64,000 nt of DNA, taken from NCBI GenBank assembly GCA_910574255.1, contig CAJTAK010000010.1:62001-126000 (forward strand), in the 5' to 3' direction. The stretch is from Clostridia bacterium. GTDB taxonomy: Bacteria; Bacillota; Clostridia; Lachnospirales; Lachnospiraceae. The notes under the pieces are model-generated. The model was not told where the DNA came from. It was given only the letters and a program-made list of their open reading frames with translations, and made no database searches. Positions 8,225 to 16,845 of this stretch are shown piece by piece (within the stretch, counting starts at the first letter, position 1; each line of letters opens with the position of its first letter). The position numbers and the translations under genes were made by a program.

Positions 8225-10174
8225 TTGAGCAATCGATTACAGTATGAGACAAGTCCCTATCTTCTCCAGCACAAGGACAATCCGGTTGACTGGTATCCAT
8301 GGTGTGAGGAAGCCTTTTTAAAGGCCAAATCAGAAGATAAACCCATTTTTTTGAGCATTGGTTACAGTGCATGCCATTGGTGCCATGTGCTTGCCCATGA
8401 AAGCTTTGAGGATACGGAGATTGCGGGGCTGCTGAATCAATATTTTATCTCCATTAAGGTGGATAAGGAGGAACGGCCGGATATTGACAGTGTGTATATG
8501 TCGGTATGCCAGGCCTTTACAGGAAGCGGAGGCTGGCCCACCAGTATCTTTATGACTTGGGAGCAAAAGCCTTTTTTTGCGGGGACCTATTTTCCAAGAA
8601 CCACCCGGGGCGGCAGGATCGGATTTAGAGAGCTTCTTATAACAATACATGAAAAATGGCAGCAGGACCGAGAAGCCCTTTTGCAGCAGTCGGAGCGTAT
8701 CGTGGAATATTTGAGCAAATCCGATTTGGCAGACGGCACAGCTTCACGGCAGCTTGTCCATTTCGCCGCAGAGAATTATGAGCATCTCTATGATTCAAAA
8801 TACGGCGGTTTCGGCCAGGCACCCAAGTTCCCGACACCCCATAACCTGCTGTTTCTGCTTGGCTATTATGAGCGTTATAAAAAGGCTTCCTGCCTTAACA
8901 TGGCGGAGCATACCCTTTTGCAGATGTATCGGGGCGGTCTGTTTGACCATATTGGTTTTGGATTTTGCCGTTATTCTACGGACAGGATATTTCTTGTTCC
9001 CCATTTTGAAAAAATGCTGTATGACAACGGGCTGCTGATTCTCGCCTACTGCAAAGGATATGCGGCGACTAAAAATAGTTTATATCTTGAAATAGCCGAA
9101 AAAACAGCGAACTATCTCATAGAAGAGATGGCAGATCCAAAAGGGGGCTTTTACAGTGCCCAGGATGCGGACAGCGAGGGGGAAGAGGGGAAATATTACC
9201 TGTTTACGCCGGATGAGATTCTTAAGGTGCTGGGAAAAGAGAAAGGCGAGGCATTTAACAGGCATTATGGGATAAGTAAAAAAGGGAATTTTGAGGGGAA
9301 AAATATTCCCAACCGGCTGGCGGGATCTTTGGAGGATAAAACCCTTGAAGCTTTTCTGCCCCAATTAAAGAGCTATCGGAAAAAGCGGTATACGCTCCAT
9401 CTGGACGACAAGATTTTGACGGCATGGAACAGTCTTGTGATTGGGGCACTGTGTGAACTGTACCTTGTCGGCAAAAAGGAACGGTATCTTCAGGCGGCAA
9501 TGAAAGCGGATGCTTTTATACAAACATATCTGCTGGAAAAGGACAGCCTGTTTGTCAGCTTCTGCAAGGGAAAGCGTGGCGTCAGGGGATTCTTAGACGA
9601 TTATGCAGGATATATTTTCGCACAGCTCGCCCTGTATAGGGCAACTCTGAAGCAGGAATATCTTAATCGGGCAGACAGGCTGTGCCGCAAGGTCATGACT
9701 GATTTTAGCGGCAGCGGCGGCGGGTTTTATCTGTATAGCCGGGAAAGTGAGGAACTTATCCTGCATCCCAAGGAAACCTATGACGGTGCCATTCCAAGCG
9801 GCAATTCTCTGATGGCGTATAATCTTGTCAGAATGTCAATGCTTACAGATGATGAAAAATATCAAAAAGCGGCAGAGGAACAGTTAAATTTCCTTGGGAC
9901 GGACGCAGAGCGGTATCCGCCCGGTTATGGCATGTTTTTGACGGCGTTTTTAGAGTATCTGGAGCCCCCAATGAAAGTGACAATCGTACCGGATGAGCAG
10001 GAAAATAGAGAAAATCTGCCTCTTACCATACCCCCGTATGCTGTAGCTGTCCTTTTACAGCATCCTACGGCAGAATACCCACTGAAAGACGGCAAAACCA
10101 CTTACTATGTCTGCCGCAACCATAGCTGCCTGCCGCCTGTTAATACCTTGACGGACGAAGTCCGCCAGCCCTGA
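8225..10174 (+). CDS. DUF255 thioredoxin-fold / six-hairpin protein (YyaL, SPATA20 family)
   Basis: The N-terminal region (about residues 1-160) is a thioredoxin fold with motif SACHWCHV (CxxC) and the family signature [24 protein letters not shown]. The rest resembles an (alpha/alpha)6 barrel as in N-acylglucosamine epimerases and glycosidases (motifs [64 protein letters not shown]). I prefer the TTG start at 8225, giving MSNRLQYE, because AGAGGCGG lies 6 nt upstream and most family members start with this phrase; ATG 8207 would add six residues. At about 650 aa it is near family length. The biochemical role of the family is not established. Confidence 0.88.
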   Translation: MSNRLQYETSPYLLQHKDNPVDWYPWCEEAFLKAKSEDKPIFLSIGYSACHWCHVLAHESFEDTEIAGLLNQYFISIKVDKEERPDIDSVYMSVCQAFTGSGGWPTSIFMTWEQKPFFAGTYFPRTTRGGRIGFRELLITIHEKWQQDREALLQQSERIVEYLSKSDLADGTASRQLVHFAAENYEHLYDSKYGGFGQAPKFPTPHNLLFLLGYYERYKKASCLNMAEHTLLQMYRGGLFDHIGFGFCRYSTDRIFLVPHFEKMLYDNGLLILAYCKGYAATKNSLYLEIAEKTANYLIEEMADPKGGFYSAQDADSEGEEGKYYLFTPDEILKVLGKEKGEAFNRHYGISKKGNFEGKNIPNRLAGSLEDKTLEAFLPQLKSYRKKRYTLHLDDKILTAWNSLVIGALCELYLVGKKERYLQAAMKADAFIQTYLLEKDSLFVSFCKGKRGVRGFLDDYAGYIFAQLALYRATLKQEYLNRADRLCRKVMTDFSGSGGGFYLYSRESEELILHPKETYDGAIPSGNSLMAYNLVRMSMLTDDEKYQKAAEEQLNFLGTDAERYPPGYGMFLTAFLEYLEPPMKVTIVPDEQENRENLPLTIPPYAVAVLLQHPTAEYPLKDGKTTYYVCRNHSCLPPVNTLTDEVRQP

Positions 10175-10225
10175 AAGGGCATGAATTACGGTGTGCCCGT
10201 AGGGTATACCTTGACGGACGAAGTC
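10143..10225. repeat. Two direct copies of a 20-bp dispersed repeat
   Basis: ACCTTGACGGACGAAGTC occurs at 10145-10162 and again at 10208-10225, in the gap between the convergent DUF255 gene and the small hypothetical gene. Related copies lie at 29672-29691 and, inverted, at 44952-44971. The second copy overlaps the last codons of the leftward gene, so the C-terminal tail of that protein is encoded by the repeat. Confidence 0.65.
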
Positions 10226-10563
10226 TTTTCATAAATATCTTTTCTGGGGCTGAGGGAGGAGAGAGAAGTGCTCTCTTCCTCTGGCTTTGGAAGCTCTGAT
10301 TTTGCGGACTTAAGTTCCCGGGAGATTTCTTCCAGCTTTTCTTCCAGAGCTTTCTGATTCTCCGGCGACATTTTGCTGCTGTCTGAGCCTGTGGATTTCA
10401 TGAGAAGCAGGGTATTTTGAAGCTGCTGCTGTTTGCTCTGCAGTTCTTTTATTTTACCTGCCTGATCCCTTGTGCCTGCCGATGCCAGCCGGAGCTTCTG
10501 ATTTCTGTTTGTGTTCATCATAGTTAAAGGGTTGACATAATTCTTTCTGATTTCCATAGACAT
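10186..10563 (-). CDS. Hypothetical coiled-coil protein
   Basis: About 125 aa. Start is taken at ATG 10563 (MSMEIRKNYVNP), because GGGAGG lies 9 nt upstream on the minus strand; an open frame extends further upstream but has no better start. The middle (about residues 35-100) is charged and helical, KIKELQSKQQQLQNTLLLMK...ENQKALEEKLEEISRELKSAK, predicted as coiled coil. There is no membrane segment and no known motif. The last 13 codons run through a copy of the dispersed 20-bp repeat, so the original C-terminus may have been replaced. Function unknown. Confidence 0.6.
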   Translation of the reverse strand: MSMEIRKNYVNPLTMMNTNRNQKLRLASAGTRDQAGKIKELQSKQQQLQNTLLLMKSTGSDSSKMSPENQKALEEKLEEISRELKSAKSELPKPEEESTSLSSLSPRKDIYEKTSSVKVYPTGTP

Positions 10564-10669
10564 TTGGTATACCTCCCATTTGGATTTCATAAATGTATGA
10601 AAGTTTTGTGTTATATAGGTATATCGCAAAGATGAGAGCGGAAAAGAAGACTTTTTGCGTGGGTGGCTG

Positions 10670-12022
10670 TTACTGCTTCGCAGACGGCCTTATGGGGGAA
10701 CAAAGCAGCACGGTAATCCGAAAACGCCCGTTCTCTTTTTCAAATTCCACAGCTCCCTGATATTTTTCCGCAAGGATTTGGATATTGCGAAGACCAATGC
10801 CGGGGGTGACGGGGGAGGAAAAGGATGTAGTATTTGTTTCCTCAATAACAAGAAAATGGGCCTTAGTCCTGGTGGAAATGGATAGATGCCGATTTTCAGA
10901 AGATTCATTCATACAGGCATGAATGGCATTATCCAGAAGATTGGAGAAAATGACACAGAGATCCATGGGATCTGCAAAAAAGGTTTTGGGAACACGTACA
11001 TGACACTGGACTTCAATGCCATTCTGCTTTGCAAAGCTTAACTTTTCACGAAGCAGAACATTAAGAGCGGGGCTTCCGGCATCAGGCGATATAAGAAATG
11101 AGTGATTCTTTTTGTACAGCTTTTTTGCGTATTTCCTCGCTTCTTTGTAGTTTTCCTCCTGTAGAAATCCCGTAAGAACTAAGAGGTGATTATCCAAATC
11201 ATGCCGAAAGGAGGCATATTGCTCCTGACGCTTCTCTGCCTCCTGAATGTAAGCCTTTTGTCCCTCAAGTTCTTTGGAAAGTAATGCCATCGTCTGATTT
11301 TGTTCTGTCAGGGCAATCATTTTACCGAATACGCTTAGGATTAGGAGAAAAAGCAGAAAGGCTGCTGTCATGAGAAAGAGAATCGTATAAGCGGCATTTT
11401 TCCCGAAGGATGAGAGATATGACGCAAAGCCGGGGGTGTCCAGCCTTAATCCGTAACGAATGGACAGGACCAGAAAGGCACAGGGGAGAAGAAGAATGTA
11501 CAGGCAGGAGGACAGAGGATGCCAAAGGGCTGTGGAATATTTTCTTTTTATACAGCTTAGCAGGACAAACAGCAGAAGCGGCGGCAGGGCGGAGAGAAAA
11601 ATCTGAATCACAGTCCATTTTTCGTCTAATCTAAGATTTGAAGAGAGATAAGACAGAATTAAGGCTGAAAATCCCTCCAAAAAGGTATGGAGCGTAAAGA
11701 GTATGGCAATAGGAGCAGAGATAGTATTCCAGGAAAGCCTTAGGATGTATTTGGCGAAAAGCAGTAAAAGTACCATATGGAAGAAAAACATGCCTGATAC
11801 ATGGTTCCTGGTGGAAAACAGAGTAAGGCCGCTGGTAATGATGAGCCATGGAATGATAGAGCTTCTGTCGGGGCGGTTGGCAATACAAAGCAGAAAATGA
11901 AGCTCCAGGTAATGGGTACAGCCATTAATGATAAGCCACCAGCTATAGAAAAAGAAAGGTTCTGTTATCATAGGTATATGGATTCCTTTCCCATTGCTCA
12001 GGGCATATAAGGCCAAGAACAA
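10670..12022 (-). CDS. GHKL-type (AgrC-like) sensor histidine kinase
   Basis: The N-terminal half is a polytopic membrane domain of about six helices. A coiled segment follows with the phosphoacceptor region SFRHDLDNHLLVLTGFLQEENY, and then a GHKL ATPase domain with N-box FSNLLDNAIHAC and G-box TPGIGLRNIQILAEKYQG. This is the layout of AgrC/NatK kinases that pair with LytTR regulators. It lies 70 nt downstream of such a regulator on the same strand. The start is uncertain: TTG 12022 lacks a ribosome-binding site, while ATG 11971 (MITEPFFFYSWW) has AAAGGA about 12 nt upstream. Confidence 0.87.
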   Translation of the reverse strand: MFLALYALSNGKGIHIPMITEPFFFYSWWLIINGCTHYLELHFLLCIANRPDRSSIIPWLIITSGLTLFSTRNHVSGMFFFHMVLLLLFAKYILRLSWNTISAPIAILFTLHTFLEGFSALILSYLSSNLRLDEKWTVIQIFLSALPPLLLFVLLSCIKRKYSTALWHPLSSCLYILLLPCAFLVLSIRYGLRLDTPGFASYLSSFGKNAAYTILFLMTAAFLLFLLILSVFGKMIALTEQNQTMALLSKELEGQKAYIQEAEKRQEQYASFRHDLDNHLLVLTGFLQEENYKEARKYAKKLYKKNHSFLISPDAGSPALNVLLREKLSFAKQNGIEVQCHVRVPKTFFADPMDLCVIFSNLLDNAIHACMNESSENRHLSISTRTKAHFLVIEETNTTSFSSPVTPGIGLRNIQILAEKYQGAVEFEKENGRFRITVLLCSPIRPSAKQ

Positions 12023-12092
12023 TTTTAAATTTAATCGTTGTCATGTCCATTTCCGTTTTACGGTTTATGAACAAATTATGGTATCAAAGGTG

Positions 12093-12791
12093 CTATACTC
12101 TGCAGGCATTTAAAAGGCGTCTGGTAAATTCCTGCTGTTTTCTTCGGGCAATGAGAACTTGATGTCCGCCGGTTACCAGGGCATATCCATCTGATTTATT
12201 AATAACAGCGTCCATATTTACAAGATAACTTCTGTGACAGCGGAAGAAACGGGCATCCAGTCTTTGCTCCAAAGCGTCCAGGGTATCAAAGAGCCGGAAG
12301 CTTTCATCAAGGGTATGGATAATAATTCTATGGTCAAATACCTCGCAGTAGAGAATTTCGCTCATAGGAATACGCAGGATTATTCCGTCCCTAGGCAGGA
12401 GAAGTGCCTTTTCCTGAACAGAATTTGTGCGTTTTACAGCCTTATCAAGAGCCATGAACAGCTTTTTGGTCCGTACTGGTTTTAAAAGATAGTGGACAGC
12501 GTCCAAATCAAAGGCATTTAAAGCATAGTCCTCATAGGAGGTAACAAAGATGACCTGTCCTTTCCTATTGGAAGAGTGCAGATGTTCTGTGATTTCCATA
12601 CCGTTTTTTCCGGGGAGACGGATATCCATAAGAAGAATATCCGGCGACAGGCCGGAGTATAGAAGCTCTTCCCCAGTGGAAAATAGAAGGATTTGCCCTG
12701 CCAGATTTTTTTCTTTCAGATATTTGGAAGTCATTTTTTTCAGTTTTTCTGCAAAATAGGCTTCATCGTCACAGATTGCTATAAGAAGCAT
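12093..12791 (-). CDS. LytTR-family response regulator
   Basis: The receiver domain shows acidic CDDE, phosphoacceptor D in ILLMDIRLPGKNGME, switch S/T in FVTSYEDYA and K in YLLKPV. The C-terminal LytTR DNA-binding domain shows ILYCEVFDHRIIIHT, FFRCHRSYLVNMDAV and the ending QQEFTRRLLN. Length 232 aa is standard. It heads a leftward operon with the GHKL kinase. The promoter region to its right holds TAAACCACA direct repeats (12930-12983), which could be its own binding sites, shared with the divergent XRE-membrane gene. Confidence 0.92.
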   Translation of the reverse strand: MLLIAICDDEAYFAEKLKKMTSKYLKEKNLAGQILLFSTGEELLYSGLSPDILLMDIRLPGKNGMEITEHLHSSNRKGQVIFVTSYEDYALNAFDLDAVHYLLKPVRTKKLFMALDKAVKRTNSVQEKALLLPRDGIILRIPMSEILYCEVFDHRIIIHTLDESFRLFDTLDALEQRLDARFFRCHRSYLVNMDAVINKSDGYALVTGGHQVLIARRKQQEFTRRLLNACRV

Positions 12792-12929
12792 GGGAACGGC
12801 TCCTGTTCTTTTAATTTTGTAAAGGAAAGTGCTATTAGTTTAATTCTAGCAGAGATGAGAGAGAAAGGCTATTTCTGATTTCGCAGATGGTTGTTTTTAC
12901 TGCGTGAATGGCAGGTCTGTAATACCCTC

Positions 12930-12983
12930 TAAACCACATAAACCACATCTAAACCAATGGTAGAATTATCCGCCTAAACCACA
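12930..12983. promoter_or_regulatory. TAAACCACA direct repeats in a divergent promoter region
   Basis: TAAACCACA occurs at 12930-12938, 12939-12947 and 12975-12983, with a near copy TAAACCAAT at 12950-12958 and a weaker ATAACCGAC near 12995. They sit between the leftward LytTR regulator and the rightward XRE-membrane gene. Tandem direct repeats of about 9 bp are the usual form of LytTR binding sites, so autoregulation is a reasonable inference. The exact motif differs from sites I know. Confidence 0.5.
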
Positions 12984-13069
12984 AAGCGGTTGTCATAACC
13001 GACACAATCTTTTATACTGATGATAGATGAAATGATGAAATCAGTATTTGCAAAGTGGGGGATAAGCCG

Positions 13070-13936
13070 ATGGAAAGTGAATGGAATGGGAATGAAAAAA
13101 TGGGAAGGTTCATTTCTGAGATGAGGAAAGAAAAGGGACTGACTCAGAAAGAATTGGCGGAGCAGTTGGGAGTTACGGATAAGGCTGTCTCAAAATGGGA
13201 GCGTGCTGTCAGCAGTCCGGATATCGGGCTTTTGATTCCGCTGGCAAAGATTTTGGGAGTATCCGCCGGGGAGCTGCTTGGCGGTGAGAGAGCGGAACAC
13301 TCCGCAGAGAACATGGAAAAAGATACGGAGGATATGGTGGAAGAGGCTCTGAATTATTCTCACAGGACAAGCTTTCTTAAGCAAAGGAAGATGCAGGGTC
13401 TGCTTTTTGCGGGAGTGTCAGGTATCTTCTTGACAGCATGCATGGTGTGTTTGATTTGTGATTATGCTATTTCGAGAAAGCTCTCCTGGTCCTTGGTTGT
13501 GGCAGTGTCTTTATTTGCCGCATGGATTTTGCTGTTTGCGCTTTTTAGGGCAAAAGAATACCGGATTCGAAAAGGGCTGCTTGCATTAAGCGTGGAGATA
13601 TTTCCTTATTTGGCAGTGCTGAGTATTCTTTTGCGGGTTCCGCTTCTTTGTACAATGGGGATGTGCATCGGGGCTGCGGCAGTTCTGGGGTTGTGGGGGC
13701 TTTACATTGTCATTATTCATGAGTGGAACAGCAGGAGGTATTTTGCATTTGGAATGATATGCTCCATTTTGGCTGCGGAAGAATATGGAATTAATCTTAT
13801 TATATCCGGATTTTTGGGAGCTGCATCCACAGATAAATCATTTGCTTTCCTAAAATGCATGATTATGCTTTTGCTGGCAGCGGCTGGTTTTGGCATAAGC
13901 TGTTACAGGGAGTATAAAAAAGAATATAAAGTTTGA
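13070..13936 (+). CDS. XRE-family HTH regulator with large C-terminal membrane domain
   Basis: Residues about 10-65 form an XRE helix-turn-helix (ISEMRKEKGLTQKELAEQLGVTDKAVSKWERAVSSPD). The C-terminal 180 residues contain six predicted transmembrane helices. I use ATG 13070 because GTGGGGGA lies 8 nt upstream; GTG 13055 in the same frame is inside that site. It is divergent from the LytTR/GHKL operon and shares its upstream region, suggesting it is a target or counter-regulator of that system. The role of the membrane domain is unknown. Confidence 0.85.
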   Translation: MESEWNGNEKMGRFISEMRKEKGLTQKELAEQLGVTDKAVSKWERAVSSPDIGLLIPLAKILGVSAGELLGGERAEHSAENMEKDTEDMVEEALNYSHRTSFLKQRKMQGLLFAGVSGIFLTACMVCLICDYAISRKLSWSLVVAVSLFAAWILLFALFRAKEYRIRKGLLALSVEIFPYLAVLSILLRVPLLCTMGMCIGAAAVLGLWGLYIVIIHEWNSRRYFAFGMICSILAAEEYGINLIISGFLGAASTDKSFAFLKCMIMLLLAAAGFGISCYREYKKEYKV

Positions 13937-13942
13937 AGAGGA

Positions 13943-13988
13943 AGCCGTAAAATAAGCCTGTGAGGTTTGTTTTACGGCTTACTATTTT
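13943..13988 (+). terminator. Rho-independent terminator after the XRE-membrane gene
   Basis: AGCCGTAAAA (13943-13952) pairs with TTTTACGGCT (13970-13979), followed by TACTATTTT. It lies 7 nt after the stop codon of the upstream gene. Confidence 0.75.
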
Positions 13989-14307
13989 GCAAAAATAATC
14001 TACATGCGCCTCATTTCCGCACCATCATAAATCAAATTTGGCAGTGTCGCATGGGGCATCCATGAAATTAGTTTTTTGCTATGTACAAGAGGAACTTTTA
14101 TGAGCGCACTTTCGAATGAAAATTTCTCTCACAGGTGTGTGCTGAAGTGACTTTACCCTTTCGTACCGCTGCGCAGCAACTTAATAAGGAAAGGCTTGCT
14201 TTAACCTGAAGGTTCATATACAATAGGAACATATTACAACAAATTACAAATGCAGAGCTTTATATTAGCAAAAAGAACCACAAAAAGAAAAGGGCAGGTG
14301 AATTCTT
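13989..14307. other. Intergenic stretch before the LysR remnant
   Basis: About 320 nt with no open frame of note, no shared repeat and no clear hairpin. A TATAC/TATATT-rich segment near 14210-14260 could hold the old promoter of the LysR gene. Confidence 0.35.
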
Positions 14308-14519
14308 ATGTATAATCCTCAGTTGGACACATTTCTGCGCATGGCAGATGCAGGAAGCTTCAACAAGGCGGCAGAGGATGCCTATATTACGCCGACGGCG
14401 GTGATTAAGCAGATCAATCTTCTGGAAGCCAGGATACAAAATACATTATCCAGTATTGTGAGGATTCCATAGTTCGGGCCAGGAATGCCATGCAGGCGGA
14501 TGGATTTGAGGTAATATGA
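14308..14519 (+). pseudogene. LysR-family regulator, remnant
   Basis: ATG 14308 with AGGGCAGGTG upstream begins MYNPQLDTFLRMADAGSFNKAAEDAYITPTAVIKQINLLEA, the intact helix-turn-helix of a LysR-type regulator. The frame then changes, and the next stretch (from about 14432) reads KYIIQYCEDSIVRARNAMQ in another frame, which is the linker helix that follows the HTH in intact relatives. About 25 codons (the LFxRTxRGxxLTxAG part) are missing between them, and the gene stops at TGA 14517, so the whole effector domain is gone. Two deletions are needed. It may once have controlled the sodium symporter gene that follows. Confidence 0.8.
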
Positions 14520-14552
14520 TAAAAATGTGAAAATATAAGGGAGATTATTGTA

Positions 14553-15950
14553 ATGAGAGAAGGTGGAAGTACCAATGCGTTGCTGCACGCGGGTAGATCC
14601 CGAAGCAGCTTTTCCGGGAAAATGGGTTATGTTCTGGCGGTTGCCGGGTCAGCCGTAGGACTTGGAAATATCTGGCGTTTTCCGTATTTGGCGGCAAAAT
14701 ACGGCGGAGGAATTTTTCTTCTGGTGTATCTGATTTTAATGCTGACCTTTGGCTATGCGCTCATTATGTCAGAGACGGCACTGGGACGTATGACGAAGAA
14801 AAGTCCGGTGGGGGCATTTGGGACTTTTGGAAAAGGCATTGCTTTTCGGTTGGGAGGATGGATCAATGCGGTGATTCCCATGCTGATCGTACCTTATTAC
14901 AGTGTTATCGGCGGATGGGTGGTAAAGTATCTCTTTGAATATCTGCGTGGAAATACAGGTATTTTGGCGGAGGATGGATATTTTACCGGGTTTATTGCAG
15001 AGGGTGTCAGTGCGGAGCTTTGGTTTCTGCTATTTAGCATATCTGTTATTGCGGTGCTTTTTGCCGGAGTTAAGCAGGGGGTGGAGCGTGTCTCTAAGGT
15101 AATGATGCCGGTGCTGGTTATACTGGCTGTTTTTGTTGCAGGTTATTCTATGACCAGGCCGGGAGCTTTTGAGGGCGTAAAGTATTTTCTTGTTCCCAAT
15201 TTTGAGAATTTTTCCTGGATGACAGTGGTGGCGGCCATGGGACAGATGTTTTATTCTCTGTCTATTGCGATGGGAATTTTGTATACTTATGGTTCCTATG
15301 TAAAGGAGGATGTTGATATTGAGAAGTCCACGAGCCAGGTGGAGATTTTTGATACGGCCATTGCCATGCTTGCTGGGCTTATGATTATTCCGGCGGTATT
15401 TGCGTTCTCCGGAGGGGATCCGGATACCTTGCAGGCGGGACCCTCCCTGATGTTTATTACGATTCCAAAGGTGTTTGCAAGTATGGGCTTTGGGACCGGT
15501 GCCGGGATTTTGTTTTTCCTTTTGGTGCTTCTTGCGGCATTGACCAGTGCCATTTCTCTGGCGGAATCCGGTGTTTCTACCTTTGAGGATCAGTTGGGAT
15601 GGAGCCGCCATAAGGCTGCGCTTTTGATGGGAGCCGTTATGGTTGTATTTGGCTCGGCTTCGGCTCTTGGTTTTGGGGTACTGGATTTTATTACGATACT
15701 TGGGATGTCCATTCTTGACTTTTTTGATTTTCTCACCAATTCTCTCATGATGCCCATAGTTGCGCTGGCTACCTGCCTTCTGGTTACCCGTGTGGTGGGG
15801 ATTGATAAAATTGCGAAAGAGGTGGAGCAGTCCTCAGGATTTAAGCGTAAGGGGATGTATAAGCTGTTTATGAGGTATCTGGCTCCTGTCTGTATTGTGG
15901 TGATTCTGCTTAGTTCTGTTGCGAATGTGTTGGGGTGGATTTCTATGTAG
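14553..15950 (+). CDS. Sodium-dependent transporter of the NSS (SNF) family
   Basis: A 465-aa polytopic protein with the family signature early in helix 1 (VLAVAGSAVGLGNIWRFPYLAAKYGGGIFLLVYL), including the unwound NxWRFPY segment that binds sodium and substrate. About 11 helices follow, as in bacterial NSS members such as MhsT and TnaT. It imports an amino acid or related amine with sodium across the inner membrane. The substrate cannot be read from sequence. The start ATG 14553 has GGGAGA about 11 nt upstream. It lies just after the LysR remnant, its likely former regulator. Confidence 0.92.
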   Translation: MREGGSTNALLHAGRSRSSFSGKMGYVLAVAGSAVGLGNIWRFPYLAAKYGGGIFLLVYLILMLTFGYALIMSETALGRMTKKSPVGAFGTFGKGIAFRLGGWINAVIPMLIVPYYSVIGGWVVKYLFEYLRGNTGILAEDGYFTGFIAEGVSAELWFLLFSISVIAVLFAGVKQGVERVSKVMMPVLVILAVFVAGYSMTRPGAFEGVKYFLVPNFENFSWMTVVAAMGQMFYSLSIAMGILYTYGSYVKEDVDIEKSTSQVEIFDTAIAMLAGLMIIPAVFAFSGGDPDTLQAGPSLMFITIPKVFASMGFGTGAGILFFLLVLLAALTSAISLAESGVSTFEDQLGWSRHKAALLMGAVMVVFGSASALGFGVLDFITILGMSILDFFDFLTNSLMMPIVALATCLLVTRVVGIDKIAKEVEQSSGFKRKGMYKLFMRYLAPVCIVVILLSSVANVLGWISM

Positions 15951-16080
15951 AGGTGCTAAACAGTATAAATATTTGGTTTGCTGCCTCTTTTCTACAAGCA
16001 GGACCAGGTTAGTGCTGCTTCACACCTTAAGGTATAAAAAGATGAATAAATAGAAATTTCTGTTAATATATTCTTTTATT

Positions 16081-16208
16081 CCTGTGGGCAACGAGCCAAG
16101 CGGACGTGCTTGCACGTCCGTTTGGCGACTGCCGCAGGGGTCAAATACCCCACAGCTCTGCTGTGCTACAAGCTTGATGCCCCGCCAGCTTGCTGTGGGG
16201 TATTTGAC
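16081..16208. repeat. Double hairpin element ending in the GTCAAATACCCC repeat
   Basis: The first hairpin, 16081-16138, folds around GGACGTGC-TT-GCACGTCC with outer arms CCTGTGGGCA and TGCCGCAGG. The second is an inverted repeat of 17 bp, GTCAAATACCCCACAGC (16140-16156) with its complement at 16192-16208. The second unit recurs, with a compensated A-to-G change, at 33955-34006. No T-run follows. Confidence 0.7.
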
Positions 16209-16370
16209 ATATACTGATACCAGAAAACCTGCTATTCCCATGCTATAAAAATTTTAGAAAAGAAGAAAATTTTATGGTATTTACAATATTGAACAATGGT
16301 ATGAGGATGTTCCTAGAAGGTTTAGGGAGTGTTTCAGGTTTCCGGACTTTAGATTTGTGAGAAGTCCATG

Positions 16371-16422
16371 CTAGTAGTCCGTATCGGAAATCCTTGTGCA
16401 TATTTCCGGTACGGACTACTAG
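16371..16422. repeat. 21-bp inverted repeat, short version of the 0.2-kb palindrome family
   Basis: CTAGTAGTCCGTATCGGAAAT (16371-16391, 21 nt by position) pairs with the mirror sequence ATTTCCGGTACGGACTACTAG at 16402-16422, leaving a 10-nt loop. The arm sequence matches the end of the larger element at 192-384. Confidence 0.7.
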
Positions 16423-16564
16423 ATGCTGCATAGCGGGAAAATTTATAATTAGTAGTCAAGAGACTTTATAAATTTAAACCTCGCAGCGTTCACAAAAAGA
16501 AATGTTAACGCATCTGCTTGGCTGATTGCTCACGGTAATCCCCTGAGAGAATATAGTTATAAAA

Positions 16565-16653
16565 ATAGATTTTACAGGCATCCTATATTTGAATCATGGT
16601 AGTTGAGCAGGATTCAAATATAAGATGTCTTTATTTTGTGGCAGAAAATCTAT
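16565..16653. repeat. Hairpin of about 89 nt upstream of the copper operon
   Basis: The outer arms ATAGATTTT (16565-16573) and AAAATCTAT (16645-16653), and inner arms TATTTGAATC and GATTCAAATA (about 16585-16620), pair with small internal bulges. It lies about 110 nt before the copA promoter. It could be an old terminator or a further palindromic repeat. Confidence 0.5.
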
Positions 16654-16764
16654 AGTATGTTTTTTCTTGAAAAGTGGCACGATTAATATACGTTCTCAAA
16701 ATCTATGTAAAATTTCAAAAATCCTATATATAGAATTAACATTCTTAATAAATCCAAAAGGGTA

Positions 16765-16821
16765 TTGACAAAGATACCTGATAGGGGTATATTGAAAGCA
16801 TAAGATACCCAATGGGGGTAT
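16765..16821 (+). promoter_or_regulatory. copA promoter with two CsoR-type operators
   Basis: TTGACA (16765-16770), a 17-nt spacer and TATATT (16788-16793) form a strong sigma-A promoter. The spacer is occupied by ATACCTGATAGGGGTAT (16774-16790), and a second site, ATACCCAATGGGGGTAT, lies at 16805-16821. Both follow the CsoR pattern TACC-N5-GGGTA (a GC-rich dyad with a G-tract). Apo-CsoR would block polymerase binding, and copper would release it. The csoR gene itself is the second gene of the operon. Confidence 0.85.
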
Positions 16822-16845
16822 TTAACCACGAAAGGAGTGAAGCAT

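Noticed and set aside
15030-15611. 193-codon antisense frame in the sodium symporter gene
   Set aside because: It is a mirror frame with His/Arg/Asn-rich composition typical of non-coding antisense reading.
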